64,000 nucleotides of DNA from CAVRQM01 sp963756975. GTDB taxonomy: Bacteria; Pseudomonadota; Alphaproteobacteria; Acetobacterales; Acetobacteraceae. The first letter of the stretch is position 1, and every line of letters begins with the position of its first letter. Below the pieces are notes generated by a model, which was given only the letters and a program-made list of their open reading frames with translations, had not been told where the DNA came from and ran no database searches. Positions 10,339 through 19,759 of the stretch are shown here, piece after piece. The translations under genes were made by a program, and so were the position numbers. The stretch is taken from contig CAVWPS010000002.1 in the NCBI GenBank assembly GCA_963756975.1, positions 558,001-622,000 of the forward strand, written 5' to 3'.

Positions 10339-10443
10339 GCCGGCTCAGACGCAAAACGCCGCCGCCGAGCCTCTTCGCCAAGCCAAGCGCGAGAAACGGC
10401 GGCGCTCCTTGCGTCGCAACCGAACACCATCCACGTCACGGCC

Positions 10444-10677
10444 ATGGACGAACCGCTCATCATCGACATGACCCCGGACGGCGAGTTCCGCGAACCGCCG
10501 CCGCCGGGCCTTTTCGCCCGCACGATCCAGGTCATCGTCGCCCTCGGCGCGATGGCGGTGGCCGTGCTGGTCGTGCTGGTGGCGCTCTGGTTTGCCGTCA
10601 TCGCGATCGCGATCGGTATCGCGGTGGCGCTCGTCGCTTGGGCCGTCTGGTCGTGGCGCCACCGCGCGCGGGCGTAA
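10444..10677 (+). CDS. Small single-pass or hairpin membrane protein, unknown function
   Basis: This 77-residue protein has an acidic, proline-containing start (DEPLIIDMTPDGEF then PPPPG). A strongly hydrophobic stretch of about 45 residues follows from residue 26, enough for two closely spaced membrane segments. It ends in WSWRHRARA, a positive tail that suggests cytoplasmic anchoring. There is no clear Shine-Dalgarno sequence. It lies between the RNA methyltransferase and a convergent oxidoreductase. I do not recognise a family. Confidence 0.6.
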   Translation: MDEPLIIDMTPDGEFREPPPPGLFARTIQVIVALGAMAVAVLVVLVALWFAVIAIAIGIAVALVAWAVWSWRHRARA

Positions 10678-10681
10678 AACC

Positions 10682-11707
10682 CTACTCGGCGGCGACCGAC
10701 AGCGCCGGCTGGCCCCAGGCCCGTGCCAGCAGGGTGTAGGACTCGCGCCGCACGGCCGGATCGTAGGCCGTGGTCAGGACCGCGATCTCGTCCGCCCCGG
10801 TCTCCGCCGCCAGCGCCCGCAACTGGTCCGCGACAACCTCCCCGGTGCCGACGATCGCGCGCGCCCGGCCGCGATCCATCCGCATCCGCTGCAGGTCGGA
10901 ATAATGGTGCGCCAGCGCCGCCTCCGGCGACTGCATCGGCTGGTAGTCGCCCCGGTCGCGCCCCAGCCGCCACAGCGCGCGCGACGCGTATTGCCGCTCG
11001 GCTTCGGCCATCGTCGGGGCGGCCAGCGCCCACGCGCACAGGGCCGCGTGGGGTTCCGGGTTCTGCGGGCTCGGCTGGTACAGCTCGCGATACAGGCTGA
11101 TCGCCTCGGCCGCGCCCTCGCCGTCGGTGATGAAGTGGGCAAAGCAGTACGGCAGGCCGAAATGGGCCGCCACCTGCGCGCCGTAGGCACTGCTGCCCAG
11201 CACCCAAACGTCCGGTGCGGTCGAACTGCGCGGGTTCGCGTGGATGGCGCCGAACGGATGCCCCTCGGTCAGGCTCTCGTCGCGAGTCCACGCCAGCAGG
11301 TCGCGCAACTGCGCCGGGAACCGGTCGGCCGCCGTGGCCGCCGCCGGGTTCAGCGCGTGCGCCGTCAGCCCGTCCGAGCCGGGCGCGCGCCCCACGCCGA
11401 GGTCGATGCGGCCGGGTGCGATCGCGTCCAGCACCCGGAACTGCTCGGCCACCTTCAGCGCCGAATAGTGCGGCAGCATGATCCCGGCGCTGCCGACGCG
11501 GATCGTCGTCGTGGTGGCGGCGATCGCGGCCATCAGCACTTCGGGCGCGGAGCCGGCGACCGCGTCGCTGTTGTGATGCTCGCTGACCCAATACCGGGCG
11601 TAGCCGAGCGCCTCGCAATGGCGCGCGAGCGTCATGCTGTCGCGGATCGACTCCGCCGGGTCGTGACCCTCGAGAACGGCGGACTGGTCCAGAACGCTGA
11701 GACGCAA
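10682..11707 (-). CDS. LLM-class flavin-dependent oxidoreductase (luciferase-like monooxygenase)
   Basis: This 341-residue protein has the bacterial luciferase-like TIM-barrel fold. Signatures are LSVLDQSAV at the start, YWVSEHHN near residue 40, VGSAGIMLPHYSALKVAEQF and LGVGRAPGSD. This matches the widespread single-subunit subgroup often annotated MsnO8-like. Members use reduced FMN and oxygen to oxidise small organic substrates; the substrate here is unknown. It lies 12 nt downstream of the DUF445 gene on the same strand, suggesting a two-gene operon. Confidence 0.88.
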   Translation of the reverse strand: MRLSVLDQSAVLEGHDPAESIRDSMTLARHCEALGYARYWVSEHHNSDAVAGSAPEVLMAAIAATTTTIRVGSAGIMLPHYSALKVAEQFRVLDAIAPGRIDLGVGRAPGSDGLTAHALNPAAATAADRFPAQLRDLLAWTRDESLTEGHPFGAIHANPRSSTAPDVWVLGSSAYGAQVAAHFGLPYCFAHFITDGEGAAEAISLYRELYQPSPQNPEPHAALCAWALAAPTMAEAERQYASRALWRLGRDRGDYQPMQSPEAALAHHYSDLQRMRMDRGRARAIVGTGEVVADQLRALAAETGADEIAVLTTAYDPAVRRESYTLLARAWGQPALSVAAE

Positions 11708-11719
11708 AGCGACATCCTC

Positions 11720-13000
11720 TCAAAAGGCCACATGGCCGAATGTCGCGCGCAGCACCGCGTAGACAACCCCGCCGATCAGAAAGCCGACCAGCGTTCCGTT
11801 GACCCGCACGTATTGCAGGTCGCGCCCGACCCGCAGTTCCAGCTTGTCGACCACGGTGGCGCTGTCCCAGTTGCCGATCACGGCCGCGATGAAGCCCGAC
11901 AGCTCGGCCTGCGCGGTCGGCAGCAGGCGGGCCACGATCGCACGCGCCGCCGTCAGCAAGGCGGCCCGCGACGACGGATCGGCCTCGATCAGCACGCCGA
12001 GGTTGTCGAGTGCCCCCTGGATCACCGCGACCGAGCGGCCGTCGGGGCGGGCGGCATCGGCTTCGATCGCGGCATGCAGACGGCCCCACACGTCGCCGGC
12101 CCACGCCAGCATCGTCGGATGGCCCAAAATGCGGCGCATCGCCGCCCCGATCTCGGCGGCGCGGCCGGGCTCGGTCTCGATCCGCTCGATCTCCCGGCGC
12201 ATCCACTCGTCGAACGCGGCCCGCAGGTCGGAGCCGTCGTCGCTCATGCGCTCCAGCTCGGCGTTGATCTGGCGCAGCACGCGCGAGGCGACCTGTGCCC
12301 CGACCGCCCAGCCGACCAGCCGTCCGCCCTGCTCGCGCACCCGCTCCTCGATCACCTGGTGCAGGCTGCCTTCCTTTTCGGCGAGCATCACCTTGAAGCG
12401 GGCCAGGATGAAGCCGAACACCTCCTGATGGCGGCCGCCCTCGACGACGTGGCGCAACGCCTGGGCCACCATCCGGCCCGCGCCGGCGCCGCCGAAGATG
12501 CGTGGCAGCAGGCGCGAGACGAGGCGTCTGGCGCGGCCGTCGGCCAAGGTTCGCAGCAGCCGGGGCAGCAGCGCCGTCAGCCCCTCGGCCGCGGGCCGGG
12601 CGGAGACGGGGTCGGACAGGAACCGGTGGACGATGCCGGGCAGGTCGAGATGTTCGAGCAGGCGGCCGATCTCCGCCTCGGTGAACACGTGCTCGGCGAC
12701 GAACCGGCCGAGTGCGGACCCGAGCCGCTTCTTCTGGGTCGGGATGATCGCCGTGTGCGGGATCGGCAGGCCGAGCGGGTGGCGGAACAGGGCCGTGACG
12801 GCGAACCAGTCGGCGATGCCGCCGACGAAGCCGGCCTTGGCCGCCGCCTGCAGCAGTTCGGCCGCGTAGTTTTGCGGCAGCGCGTAGCTCGCGAGCGTCA
12901 GCGCCGCCATGGCCACGAGCAGTCCGGTGGCGAACGCCCGGTGGCGGCCCAGATCGCGCCGAAGCGCCGCGTCGCGGTCCGTGGGTTCGGGCTCGGCCAT
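11720..13000 (-). CDS. DUF445 family membrane-associated protein
   Basis: The start chosen is the ATG at 13000, giving 426 residues. The reading frame continues upstream into the ppc promoter region, but that part lacks family similarity. A charged N-terminus (AEPEPTDRDAALRRD) precedes a transmembrane segment (GLLVAMAALTLASYAL). The DUF445 core follows with GFVGGIADWFAVTALFRHPL and IIPTQKKRLG. Long amphipathic helices occupy the middle, and a second hydrophobic segment sits near the C-terminus (GFLIGGVVYAVLRA). The function is unknown, though family members are found in inner membranes. It is divergent from ppc, with under 100 nt between the start codons. Confidence 0.88.
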   Translation of the reverse strand: MAEPEPTDRDAALRRDLGRHRAFATGLLVAMAALTLASYALPQNYAAELLQAAAKAGFVGGIADWFAVTALFRHPLGLPIPHTAIIPTQKKRLGSALGRFVAEHVFTEAEIGRLLEHLDLPGIVHRFLSDPVSARPAAEGLTALLPRLLRTLADGRARRLVSRLLPRIFGGAGAGRMVAQALRHVVEGGRHQEVFGFILARFKVMLAEKEGSLHQVIEERVREQGGRLVGWAVGAQVASRVLRQINAELERMSDDGSDLRAAFDEWMRREIERIETEPGRAAEIGAAMRRILGHPTMLAWAGDVWGRLHAAIEADAARPDGRSVAVIQGALDNLGVLIEADPSSRAALLTAARAIVARLLPTAQAELSGFIAAVIGNWDSATVVDKLELRVGRDLQYVRVNGTLVGFLIGGVVYAVLRATFGHVAF

Positions 13001-13093
13001 CGGCGGCAGGCTACCGGGGTCGGCACCCGTTCGCCATCCCGGACAGATGACACGGTCGTTGCACATGTGGTGCCCGGCAGGCATCGTTCCGCG

Positions 13094-15910
13094 ATGCAGC
13101 ATTCAGTGGCGACCCAGACGCGCGACCCGGCCGCCCTCGCCTCCGATCTCGTGGCGCTGGTGCGCGACCTGCGCGAGCGGCACGACGCCGACCCGTTCGG
13201 CAATCCGGTGCTGTCGGCGGCGCTGGCCATCTCGCGCCGGATGGACCGCGACGAGCTGCCGGTCGAGGCGGTCGAGGCGCTGGTGGCACACCTGACCCGG
13301 GTGGCCGCGACCGATCGTGCGGCGCGGCTGGCGGCCTATGTCGGCGGCACCGATCCCGCCGCGACCGAGGCCGCGATCGCGACACTAGCCGAGCGGCTGG
13401 TCCGTCCCGACCCGGCCGACAGCCCGGTGCCGCTGGCCACGTTCCGCGCCTGTGTCGAACGCGCGCGCTTCGCCGCCGTGTTCACCGCGCACCCGACGTT
13501 CTCTCTGCCGGCCGAGGTGTCGGCCGACCTCGCCCGTGCGGCCGGCGACGGCGCGCCGCTGGGCGAACTCGGCAGCCACCGGCCGAAGGGCGTGACGCTG
13601 GAGGAGGAGTTTCAGCAGGCCGGTGCGGCGATCGCGCACGGCCGCGACGCGCTGGACGGGCTCGCCGCCGCGATCCTGTCCGCCGCACGGGGCACCTGGC
13701 CGGCGCGCTGGGCCGAGATGCTGCCGTCGCCGGTCATCCTCGCGACCTGGGTCGGCTACGACACCGACGGGCGCACCGACATCGGCTGGTGGGACACGCT
13801 CGGGCTTCGGCTGCGGATGAAGCGGTCGCAGCTGGAGCGGGTGCGCTTGCAGGCCGCCTCGCTCGCGTCAGGTGCCGCCATCGCCGAGCGCGCGGCCTCG
13901 GCGCTCGCCGCGGTGGACGCGCAGATCGCCGCCATTCCGGCCAGGGCCGACCCGGATTCCGTCGCCGCGTTCGCGCACGCGCTGATCGGCGGGCGGGAGG
14001 CGGCCATGCTGACGACCGAGACGCTGGACGCGCTGTTCGTGGCGGCGCTGGCCGTCGCCGACGACGCGGAACGCCTGCCGCTCGCGGTCGCGCGGTCCGG
14101 CCTGCGCGCGCACGGCCTGTCGCTCGCGCACACCCATGTCCGGCTGAACGCGACGCAACTGCACAACGTGGTCCGCCAGCGCCTCGGCCTGGAGGACGCG
14201 CCGGAGGATGCGTCACGGCGGCGGGCGCTGCTGGCCGGGATCAACGCCGCCCTCGACACGGTGCGGCCCGTGGCGGTCGATTTCGGGGCGCTGATGGTCG
14301 AGAGCGCGTCGGCGGCACGGCTGATGATGACGGTCGCCCAGATGGTCAAGCACATCGACGGCGCGACCCCGGTCCGCTTCCTGATCGCCGAGACCGAGAG
14401 CGGCTACACGCTGCTGGCGGCATTGTGGCTGGCCAAGCTGTTCGGCATCGAGAAGCAGATCGAGATCAGCCCGCTGTTCGAGACGGCCGACGCGCTGGAG
14501 CGCGGGGCCAGGGTGCTGGAGGAGGCGCTGCGCTCACCGCACTGGCGCGCCTACCTGCAGGCGACGGGGCGGATGGCGCTGCAATTCGGCTACTCCGATT
14601 CCGGCCGCTACGTCGGACCGCTGGCGGCGACATACCTGATCGAACGGCTGCGGCTGAAGGCGGCCGAGGCGCTGGCGCGTTACGGGCTGACCACCGTCGA
14701 GATCGTGCTGTTCGACACGCACGGCGAAAGCGTCGGCCGGGGCGCCCATCCGGGCTCGCTCGCGGCAAGGCTCGACTACCTCTCCCCGCCCCGCACGCGC
14801 GAGGCGCTGGCCGCCGCCGGGATCGCGGTGCGCGAGGAAAGTGCCGTCCAGGGCGGCGACGGCTACCTGCTGTTCGGCACGCCGGCGCTGGCCCGCGCGT
14901 CGGTGGCGCGCATGGCGGAGCACGCGTTCGCGCGCGAGATCGCGCCGGCCGCCGCCGAGGACCCGATCTACGACGACCCCGATTTCTCGGCCGACTTCTT
15001 CGCCGCGTGCGGCAGCGGAATGGTCGATCTGGTCGAGGACGAGGGCTACGCCGGGTTGCTCGGCGCGTTCGGTCCGGCGTTGCTGGACAAGACCGGGTCG
15101 CGGCCGGCGGCGCGGCAATCGGACAGCAGCGGCGGCCCCGCGATGATCCGCCACCCGCGCGAGCTGCGGGCGATCCCGAACAACGCGATCCTGCATCAGC
15201 TCGCCTGGATGGCCAACACGCTGCAGGGCCTCGGGGCCGCGGCGTCCCGCCACCCCGAGATGTTCGCCGAGCTGCGCAAGAACTCGGCCCGGTTCGCGAC
15301 CGCGCTCGATCTGCCGGCGCACGCGCTGGCGCACTCCGACCTCGATGTGCTGCGCGCCATCGTCGACACGCTCGATCCCGGCATGTGGCTCGACCGCGCC
15401 GGGCACGCGCACCGGATGCCCGGACGGCGGCAGGGGCTGGTCTCGGTCGCGCGCGCGCTGGACCGGTTAGGGCTCTGGGCTCCGGCGCAAAAGATGTTCC
15501 GGCGTATTCAGGCCGATCACGTGGCGCTGCGGACCGCCTGGCCCGACGCGCCCCGGATGGCCGACCGCGAGGTGCTGCTGCACGCGCTCCGGCTCGCCCT
15601 CATCCACCGGCTGTGGCTGCTGGCGGTGGCGATCCCCGACTTCTCGCCGCGCCACGGCGTGACCCGCGCGGCACTCGAAACCCGCATTCTGCGGCTCGAT
15701 ATCCCGGCGGCACTGGCGATCCTGTCCGAGGTGTTCCCGGCGGCACCCGACCCGGCCGCCGAGCGCGACTATGCCGAGCCGCGCGGGCCGCAGATGGAGG
15801 CGGCGTATGCCCGCGAGCATGCCGAGATCTTGCAGCCGATGGGACGGCTGTTCGCGCTGATGCGCGAGATCTCAGCCGCGATCAGCCACGAGGTTGGTGC
15901 GTTCGGATAG
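13094..15910 (+). CDS. ppc: Phosphoenolpyruvate carboxylase, divergent form
   Basis: From ATG 13094 the protein is 938 residues, a normal PEPC length. Family landmarks include FTAHPT with the catalytic His at residue 133, GYSDSGRYVGP (from about 499), HGESVGRGAHPGS (from 543), and a C-terminal GSRP segment followed by RAIPNNAILHQLAW. PEPC adds bicarbonate to PEP to make oxaloacetate, replenishing the TCA cycle. Several normally invariant positions differ: TAHPTE reads TAHPTF, and the HGRGGxxGRGG loop is two residues shorter with Glu where Arg is expected. The reading frame is also open far upstream of 13094, but that part is a shadow of the DUF445 gene. Catalytic competence is uncertain. Confidence 0.82.
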   Translation: MQHSVATQTRDPAALASDLVALVRDLRERHDADPFGNPVLSAALAISRRMDRDELPVEAVEALVAHLTRVAATDRAARLAAYVGGTDPAATEAAIATLAERLVRPDPADSPVPLATFRACVERARFAAVFTAHPTFSLPAEVSADLARAAGDGAPLGELGSHRPKGVTLEEEFQQAGAAIAHGRDALDGLAAAILSAARGTWPARWAEMLPSPVILATWVGYDTDGRTDIGWWDTLGLRLRMKRSQLERVRLQAASLASGAAIAERAASALAAVDAQIAAIPARADPDSVAAFAHALIGGREAAMLTTETLDALFVAALAVADDAERLPLAVARSGLRAHGLSLAHTHVRLNATQLHNVVRQRLGLEDAPEDASRRRALLAGINAALDTVRPVAVDFGALMVESASAARLMMTVAQMVKHIDGATPVRFLIAETESGYTLLAALWLAKLFGIEKQIEISPLFETADALERGARVLEEALRSPHWRAYLQATGRMALQFGYSDSGRYVGPLAATYLIERLRLKAAEALARYGLTTVEIVLFDTHGESVGRGAHPGSLAARLDYLSPPRTREALAAAGIAVREESAVQGGDGYLLFGTPALARASVARMAEHAFAREIAPAAAEDPIYDDPDFSADFFAACGSGMVDLVEDEGYAGLLGAFGPALLDKTGSRPAARQSDSSGGPAMIRHPRELRAIPNNAILHQLAWMANTLQGLGAAASRHPEMFAELRKNSARFATALDLPAHALAHSDLDVLRAIVDTLDPGMWLDRAGHAHRMPGRRQGLVSVARALDRLGLWAPAQKMFRRIQADHVALRTAWPDAPRMADREVLLHALRLALIHRLWLLAVAIPDFSPRHGVTRAALETRILRLDIPAALAILSEVFPAAPDPAAERDYAEPRGPQMEAAYAREHAEILQPMGRLFALMREISAAISHEVGAFG

Positions 15911-17075
15911 ACGCCCAGACCGCGCGCACGTCGCCGAGGTTGAAGCCATCCGCGGGCGGATGATCGAGCCGCCAGCCGAGCAGCAGCAGCGATCCGCCGC
16001 CGATCACGTTGACGGCCAGCTGCATCAGGAGCCCGTCGCCCCAGGCGGTCACCGCGAGCCGGCCGAACAGGGCGATCACGCAGCTGACGGCGAACACCGG
16101 CAGCGAATGCCGGCCGGCCGATTCCAGCACCCGGCTGACGCCGTTCGCGAGCCAGGTTCGCGACGCGCCGGCACGGAAGATGATCTGGACCCAGGCGGCG
16201 GCGTCGAGGATGCGCAGCATGCCCAGATGGGTCTTGTCCGGCGTCTTGAGCCAGCGAAGGCCCGGCAGGTGCGACGGGCGCAACAGATCGGCGACATGGG
16301 CGGACACGCCGTAGGCCTCGAACGGGATCGACTGAAAGGCGAGGACGACGAGGTAGGCGGCCGAGACCACCGTCAGCCACGGCCGGGCCGGGAGGACGCC
16401 GCCGCCGCGCGCGAGCAGCATCGCCAGCACGGCGCCGAGCAGGAAGATGAGCTGCCACGAGAGCGGGTCGAAATACCAGCCTTGCGGCTCGAGCCAGTTC
16501 GGCAGGTTCAGCGAGGGGGCGGCACCCGCGGCCGCCCACAGCGCGGCCGAGAGGATCACCGTCGACCACGGCCGGTAGCGAAGGCCGAGGAACATCAGCG
16601 GGAAGACCGCGAGCAGCACCAGATAGAGCGGCAGGATGTTCAGGAAGCTGGGCTGTGCCACCAGCGCCACGCACCACGCGAGACCGCGCCAGCCGATCCG
16701 CATCACCGAGTTGTCGAAGTCCGGCGGCAGCCCGAACTGCCGCGCCCAGAGCCGGACCGCGACCAAAGTGACCAGCACCAGCAGCACATGCACAGTATAG
16801 AGGCGCAGCCAGCGGGCGCCGATCCGGGCCAGCCCGGCCGCCATGCCCCCGCGAAGAATGGCCTTTCCGTAGGCCAGCATCGACGCGAAGCCCGCGAACA
16901 GCACGAACACCTCGGCCGCGTCCGCGTAACCCCAGATGTGCATCGTGATCCAGCCGAGCTTGTTGGCCGGCACGTGGTCGATGAAGATCATCATCAGCGC
17001 CAGCCCACGCAGGACGTCCACCCGCGCGTCCCGCTTTGCGGTCAGCAGGGCCCGCGTCGTCCTGGACTCCATCAT
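15882..17075 (-). CDS. opgC: OpgC-type membrane acyltransferase
   Basis: This 397-residue multi-pass membrane protein opens with RDARVDVLRGLALMMIFIDHV, the OpgC/acyltransferase-3 signature with conserved Arg and His, and then about ten hydrophobic segments. OpgC proteins transfer succinyl or related acyl groups to periplasmic glucans. A tandem ATG (17075 and 17072) makes the exact start uncertain by one residue. Its 3' end overlaps the convergent ppc 3' end by 29 nt. The upstream 266 nt (17076-17341) is a shared divergent regulatory region with the decarboxylase. Confidence 0.85.
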   Translation of the reverse strand: MMESRTTRALLTAKRDARVDVLRGLALMMIFIDHVPANKLGWITMHIWGYADAAEVFVLFAGFASMLAYGKAILRGGMAAGLARIGARWLRLYTVHVLLVLVTLVAVRLWARQFGLPPDFDNSVMRIGWRGLAWCVALVAQPSFLNILPLYLVLLAVFPLMFLGLRYRPWSTVILSAALWAAAGAAPSLNLPNWLEPQGWYFDPLSWQLIFLLGAVLAMLLARGGGVLPARPWLTVVSAAYLVVLAFQSIPFEAYGVSAHVADLLRPSHLPGLRWLKTPDKTHLGMLRILDAAAWVQIIFRAGASRTWLANGVSRVLESAGRHSLPVFAVSCVIALFGRLAVTAWGDGLLMQLAVNVIGGGSLLLLGWRLDHPPADGFNLGDVRAVWASIRTHQPRG

Positions 17076-17197
17076 CGCGCTCTCTCCATCGCAGCCAGAC
17101 TACGCACAATTCGAGCCAGAATTAACCGCACATTCGCATGAGATGGCGTCCAAATGCGTGCGCGTCAGGACTCCGACATCTTTCGTCACGCGGGCCC

Positions 17198-17228
17198 CCA
17201 CCTTCATCGCCGTGCGCCACCTTCATCG
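17198..17228 (+). repeat. Two 12-bp direct repeats upstream of the decarboxylase
   Basis: CCACCTTCATCG occurs at 17198-17209 and again at 17217-17228. The start-to-start distance is 19 bp, close to two helical turns. The pair lies about 115-145 nt before the decarboxylase ATG. This could be a regulator-binding pair; no known operator is matched. Confidence 0.4.
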
Positions 17229-17341
17229 TCGTGTCATGGATTGCGCAGCCGATCGGTGTTGGCGCGTCCGGCGCAGTCCCATATGCACCGGCCTTCCGCA
17301 TCACGTGTGCCCGCCAACGGGTTCCGAATTAGGAGTGCCCG

Positions 17342-19687
17342 ATGGCGTTCGAGCAGCGGCTGAAATTCCTGATTTGCGCGCCGGCGTTCGACGCCGACGA
17401 TCTGGAAGGCCAGCGACTGGCGCAGATCATCACCGAGGTCGAGCACGACGGCTTTTCCGTCGTCCGGGCGCGGCGGACCGACGACGCCGAGCTGGTGATC
17501 CGCACCGACGCCGCGATCGGCTGCGTGGTCATCGACTGGGGCAAGCGGGGTCCGCAGGGACGCGCCACGTCGCTCGTCACCCTGATCCGCAAGCGCGGGC
17601 TGGAGGTGCCGATCTTCATCCTGGTGCGCCACCACCGGCTGGAGGAAATTCCGGTCGAGGTGATCCACGAGGCCGACGGCTACGTGTTCCTGGCCGAGGA
17701 GACGCCCGACTTCATCGCCAAGAACCTCGTCAGCCGGCTGCGCCAATACGCCGACACGCTCCGCACGCCCTTCTTCGGCGCCCTGCTCGACTACAACGAG
17801 GAGGGCAACCAGCTCTGGACCTGCCCCGGCCACAACGGCGGCGTGTTCTACAGCCGCAGCCCGATCGGCCGCATCTTCAAGGAGCACATGGGCGAGGCGA
17901 TCTTCCGCGACGACCTCGACAACTCGGTCGTCGAGATGGGCGACCTGCTGATCCACGAGGGACCGGCGCTGGCGGCCCAGAAGGCGGCGGCGCGGATTTT
18001 CGGGGCCGAGCGGACGTATTTCGTGCTGAACGGGACGTCGGCGTCCAACAAGATCGTGCTGCAGGCGCTGCTGGCCGAGGGCGACCTCGTGCTGTTCGAC
18101 CGCAACAACCACAAGGCGGCGCATCACGGGGCGATGTTCCTGGCCGGTGCCATCCCGGTCTACCTCGAGGCCGACCGCAACGCGCACGGGCTGATCGGGC
18201 CGATCGACCCGGAGGCGCTGGGCGAGGAGCGGCTTCGCGAGGCGATCCGGGTCAACCCGCTGGTGCGCGATCCGGACGCATGGCAGCGCAAGCGCCCGTT
18301 CCGCGCGGCGGTGATCGAACAGTGCACGTACGACGGCACGATGTACGACGTGGGCCAAGTGGTCCGCGCGATCGGGCACCTGTGCGAGTACATCCTGTTC
18401 GACGAGGCGTGGGCCGGATTCGCGAAGTTCCACCCACTGTATGTCGGCCGCTACTCGATGGGGCTCGAAGGGCTCGACGAGGACGCGCCGGGGATCATGG
18501 CGACCCAGTCGACTCACAAGCAGCTCGCCAGCTTCAGCCAGGCCAGCCAGATCCACGTCCGCGACCGCCACATCAAGGGCCAGGTGCGGCGGATCGAGCA
18601 CCGCCGGTTCAACGAGATGTTCCTGATGCACGCGAGCACCTCGCCCTTCTACCCGCTGTTCGCCTCGCTCGACGTCGGCGCGCAGATGATGAAGGGCCGC
18701 TCGGGCGAGGTCCTGTGGGACGACACGATCCGGCTCGGGATCGAGATCCGCAAGAAGATGCGCGCCATCGCGTCGGAGTTGTCCGGCCGCGAGAGCGACC
18801 CGGCGCGTCAGTGGTTCTTCGACCCGTTCGTGCCGCACACCGTCCGGCTCGACGCCGGTGACCCGGCCGAGACGCAGTGGCACGAGGTGTCCACGGACCG
18901 GCTCGCGTCCGACCCCAAGCTGTGGGCGCTGGAGCCGGGGGCGGCGTGGCACGGGTTCACCCATCTGGCACCCGGCTACGCGATGACGGACCCGAACAAG
19001 CTCACGTTGCTGACGCCGGGGTTCGACCGGGTGACGGGGGCCTATCTGCCGCACGGCATCCCGGCCCCGATCCTGGCCGTCTACCTGCGTGAGAACCGGA
19101 TCGTGCCGGAGAAGAACGATCTTAACTCGATCCTGTTTCTACTCACCCCCGGCGTGGAAAGCAGCAAGGCCGGTAACCTGCTTTCCGCTTTAGTGTTCTT
19201 CAAGCGTTTACATGATGAGAACGTGCGCATGGAGGACGCGATGCCGGAGTTCACGGCCAAGCGCCCGGCGCGCTACCGCGGCGTCGGTCTGCGCGACCTG
19301 TGCGGCGAGATGCACCGGCTGTACGCGGCGGCCGATACCAGCCGGTTGCAGCGCGAGCAGTTCAGGGAGAGCCATTTTCCGCCGATCGCCATGCCGGCCA
19401 AGGCCGCGATGCAGAAGCTGGTCCGCAACGAGGTCGACTACCTGCCGATCAGCGAGGTCCGGGACCGCGTGGCGACGACGATGTGGGTCGTCTACCCGCC
19501 CGGTATATCCGCGATCGTGCCGGGCGAGCGGCTGACCGAGCGGGCACAGCCGATGATCGATTACCTGCTGACGTTCGAACGCGCCTTCAACGCGTTCCCC
19601 GGCTTCGAGACCGAGGTGCAGGGCGTGTTCCGGGAAACGGACGCGCAGGGCCGGATGCGCTTCTACACCTACGTCGCCCGCGAGTAG
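17342..19687 (+). CDS. PLP-dependent Orn/Lys/Arg decarboxylase (group III, inducible-type architecture)
   Basis: This is a 781-residue protein with the three-part layout of bacterial acid-type amino-acid decarboxylases. An N-terminal response-regulator-like wing spans about 1-140. The PLP aminotransferase fold follows, with FDEAWAGFAKFHPLY and STHKQLASFSQASQIH (PLP Schiff-base Lys about 393). A C-terminal domain with PPGISAIVPGER completes it. The reaction yields a polyamine (agmatine, cadaverine or putrescine) and CO2. Which amino acid is used cannot be read from sequence. GGAG precedes the ATG at 17342. The gene stands alone and ends at a strong bidirectional terminator. Confidence 0.9.
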   Translation: MAFEQRLKFLICAPAFDADDLEGQRLAQIITEVEHDGFSVVRARRTDDAELVIRTDAAIGCVVIDWGKRGPQGRATSLVTLIRKRGLEVPIFILVRHHRLEEIPVEVIHEADGYVFLAEETPDFIAKNLVSRLRQYADTLRTPFFGALLDYNEEGNQLWTCPGHNGGVFYSRSPIGRIFKEHMGEAIFRDDLDNSVVEMGDLLIHEGPALAAQKAAARIFGAERTYFVLNGTSASNKIVLQALLAEGDLVLFDRNNHKAAHHGAMFLAGAIPVYLEADRNAHGLIGPIDPEALGEERLREAIRVNPLVRDPDAWQRKRPFRAAVIEQCTYDGTMYDVGQVVRAIGHLCEYILFDEAWAGFAKFHPLYVGRYSMGLEGLDEDAPGIMATQSTHKQLASFSQASQIHVRDRHIKGQVRRIEHRRFNEMFLMHASTSPFYPLFASLDVGAQMMKGRSGEVLWDDTIRLGIEIRKKMRAIASELSGRESDPARQWFFDPFVPHTVRLDAGDPAETQWHEVSTDRLASDPKLWALEPGAAWHGFTHLAPGYAMTDPNKLTLLTPGFDRVTGAYLPHGIPAPILAVYLRENRIVPEKNDLNSILFLLTPGVESSKAGNLLSALVFFKRLHDENVRMEDAMPEFTAKRPARYRGVGLRDLCGEMHRLYAAADTSRLQREQFRESHFPPIAMPAKAAMQKLVRNEVDYLPISEVRDRVATTMWVVYPPGISAIVPGERLTERAQPMIDYLLTFERAFNAFPGFETEVQGVFRETDAQGRMRFYTYVARE

Positions 19688-19710
19688 CGGAGAGCGGTTG
19701 CCAAAAAAGA

Positions 19711-19744
19711 AAACCCCGCCGGCCATGTCTGGCCGGCGGGGTTT
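19711..19744. terminator. Bidirectional intrinsic terminator between the decarboxylase and the RTX-like gene
   Basis: This is a perfect 15-bp stem, AAACCCCGCCGGCCA (19711-19725) with TGGCCGGCGGGGTTT (19730-19744), closed by the loop TGTC. T-rich tracts follow on both strands (GTTTTTGG to the right, and the complement of CCAAAAAAG to the left). It sits 23 nt after the decarboxylase stop and 15 nt beyond the stop of the convergent gene, so it should end both transcripts. Confidence 0.95.
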
Positions 19745-19759
19745 TTGGCGTCAGGCGTA

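Noticed and set aside
10592..13093. Very long plus-strand frame continuing upstream of ppc
   Set aside because: It is antisense to the LLM oxidoreductase and DUF445 genes, has the Arg/Gly/Gln-rich composition of GC-driven shadow frames, and shows no family pattern before the PEPC start at 13094.
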